Below, in pieces: positions 5,696 through 5,875 of a stretch of DNA of 5,875 nucleotides. Made by a program: the position numbers and the translations under genes. Under the pieces are notes generated by a model that saw only the letters and a program-made list of their open reading frames with translations, ran no database searches and was not told the DNA's origin. Source of the stretch: Verrucomicrobiota bacterium (GTDB lineage: Bacteria > Verrucomicrobiota > Verrucomicrobiia > Limisphaerales > JADLHS01); NCBI GenBank assembly GCA_025360895.1, contig JANYBF010000166.1, forward strand, positions 1-5,875, given 5' to 3'. The first letter of the stretch is position 1, and each line of letters opens with the position of its first letter.

Positions 5696-5875
5696 ATGAA
5701 CTATTGGCTGGTTAAATCCGAACCCGAATCCTATTCGTGGGCGCAATTTGTAAAGGAGGGCCAGACCGCCTGGACCGGTGTCCGCAATTTCGCCGCGCGC
5801 CTCCATCTTCGCGGCATGGCCAAGGGGGATCTCGTGTACTTCTATCACAGCGGCGAAGGCAAAGAGATCGTTGGC
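5696..5875 (+). CDS. EVE-domain (PUA-like) protein, N-terminal fragment (3' end outside window)
   Basis: ATG 5696 opens a frame that runs 60 codons to the window edge. The N-terminus M-N-Y-W-L-V-K-S-E-P, the Y-S-W near residue 13, W-T-G-V-R-N-F-A-A-R (26-35) and G-D-L-V-Y-F-Y-H-S (44-52) followed by K-E-I-V-G are the hallmark of the EVE domain family (PF01878; eukaryotic relative THYN1). Full members are about 135-160 residues, so roughly the first 40% is seen. The EVE fold is PUA-like and is thought to bind modified bases in nucleic acid; the role of the stand-alone bacterial proteins is not well defined. Family members commonly read V-R-N-Y-Q-A-R-N-N-L-R at the third motif, whereas this one has V-R-N-F-A-A-R-L-H-L-R, a modest divergence in a conserved segment. 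Confidence 0.92.
   Translation, partial: MNYWLVKSEPESYSWAQFVKEGQTAWTGVRNFAARLHLRGMAKGDLVYFYHSGEGKEIVG

Noticed and set aside
1..5875. CRISPR array, tRNA or rRNA genes, insertion sequences, phage or defence genes
   Set aside because: No regularly spaced repeats, cloverleaf-like segments, transposase motifs or terminal inverted repeats were seen. Nearly all the DNA is accounted for by the listed genes.

Overview
The window looks like ordinary chromosome from a GC-rich, Gram-negative bacterium that degrades polysaccharides. The gene set fits a soil or freshwater member of the Verrucomicrobiota or a related PVC or Acidobacteria lineage: a DUF885 protein, a secreted beta-propeller/helical protein, a GH13 enzyme, and sparse or weak Shine-Dalgarno sites. 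A degenerate 'CACGAATG'-type spacer repeat points the same way. This placement is an inference from style, not from any marker gene.

Layout from left to right: (1) the 3' end of a plus-strand DUF885 gene (1-294). (2) A convergent spacer with a short periodic repeat and a small hairpin. (3) A minus-strand gene (477-2879) for a secreted protein of about 800 codons, with a seven-repeat beta-propeller followed by an alpha-helical toroid. It is split by one in-frame TAA at 1224-1226. (4) A divergent spacer (2880-3005). (5) A complete plus-strand GH13 alpha-amylase-family enzyme (3006-4487) with all catalytic motifs. (6) A convergent gap of about 75 bp. (7) A minus-strand pair: the PLP homeostasis gene yggS (4957-5652), then a small uncharacterised gene (4562-4891). 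(8) A 43-bp divergent spacer. (9) The 5' end of a plus-strand EVE-domain gene (5696 to the window end).

Functionally, the middle of the window is a small carbohydrate-related locus: a predicted exported sensor-like or glycosidase-like protein, transcribed away from a predicted cytoplasmic GH13 enzyme. The right end holds housekeeping functions. I see no CRISPR array, transposase, tRNA, rRNA or phage gene, and no convincing new system. The most notable feature is the single premature stop in an otherwise intact reading frame. The sequence alone cannot say whether this is a recent nonsense mutation, a sequencing error or a recoding event.
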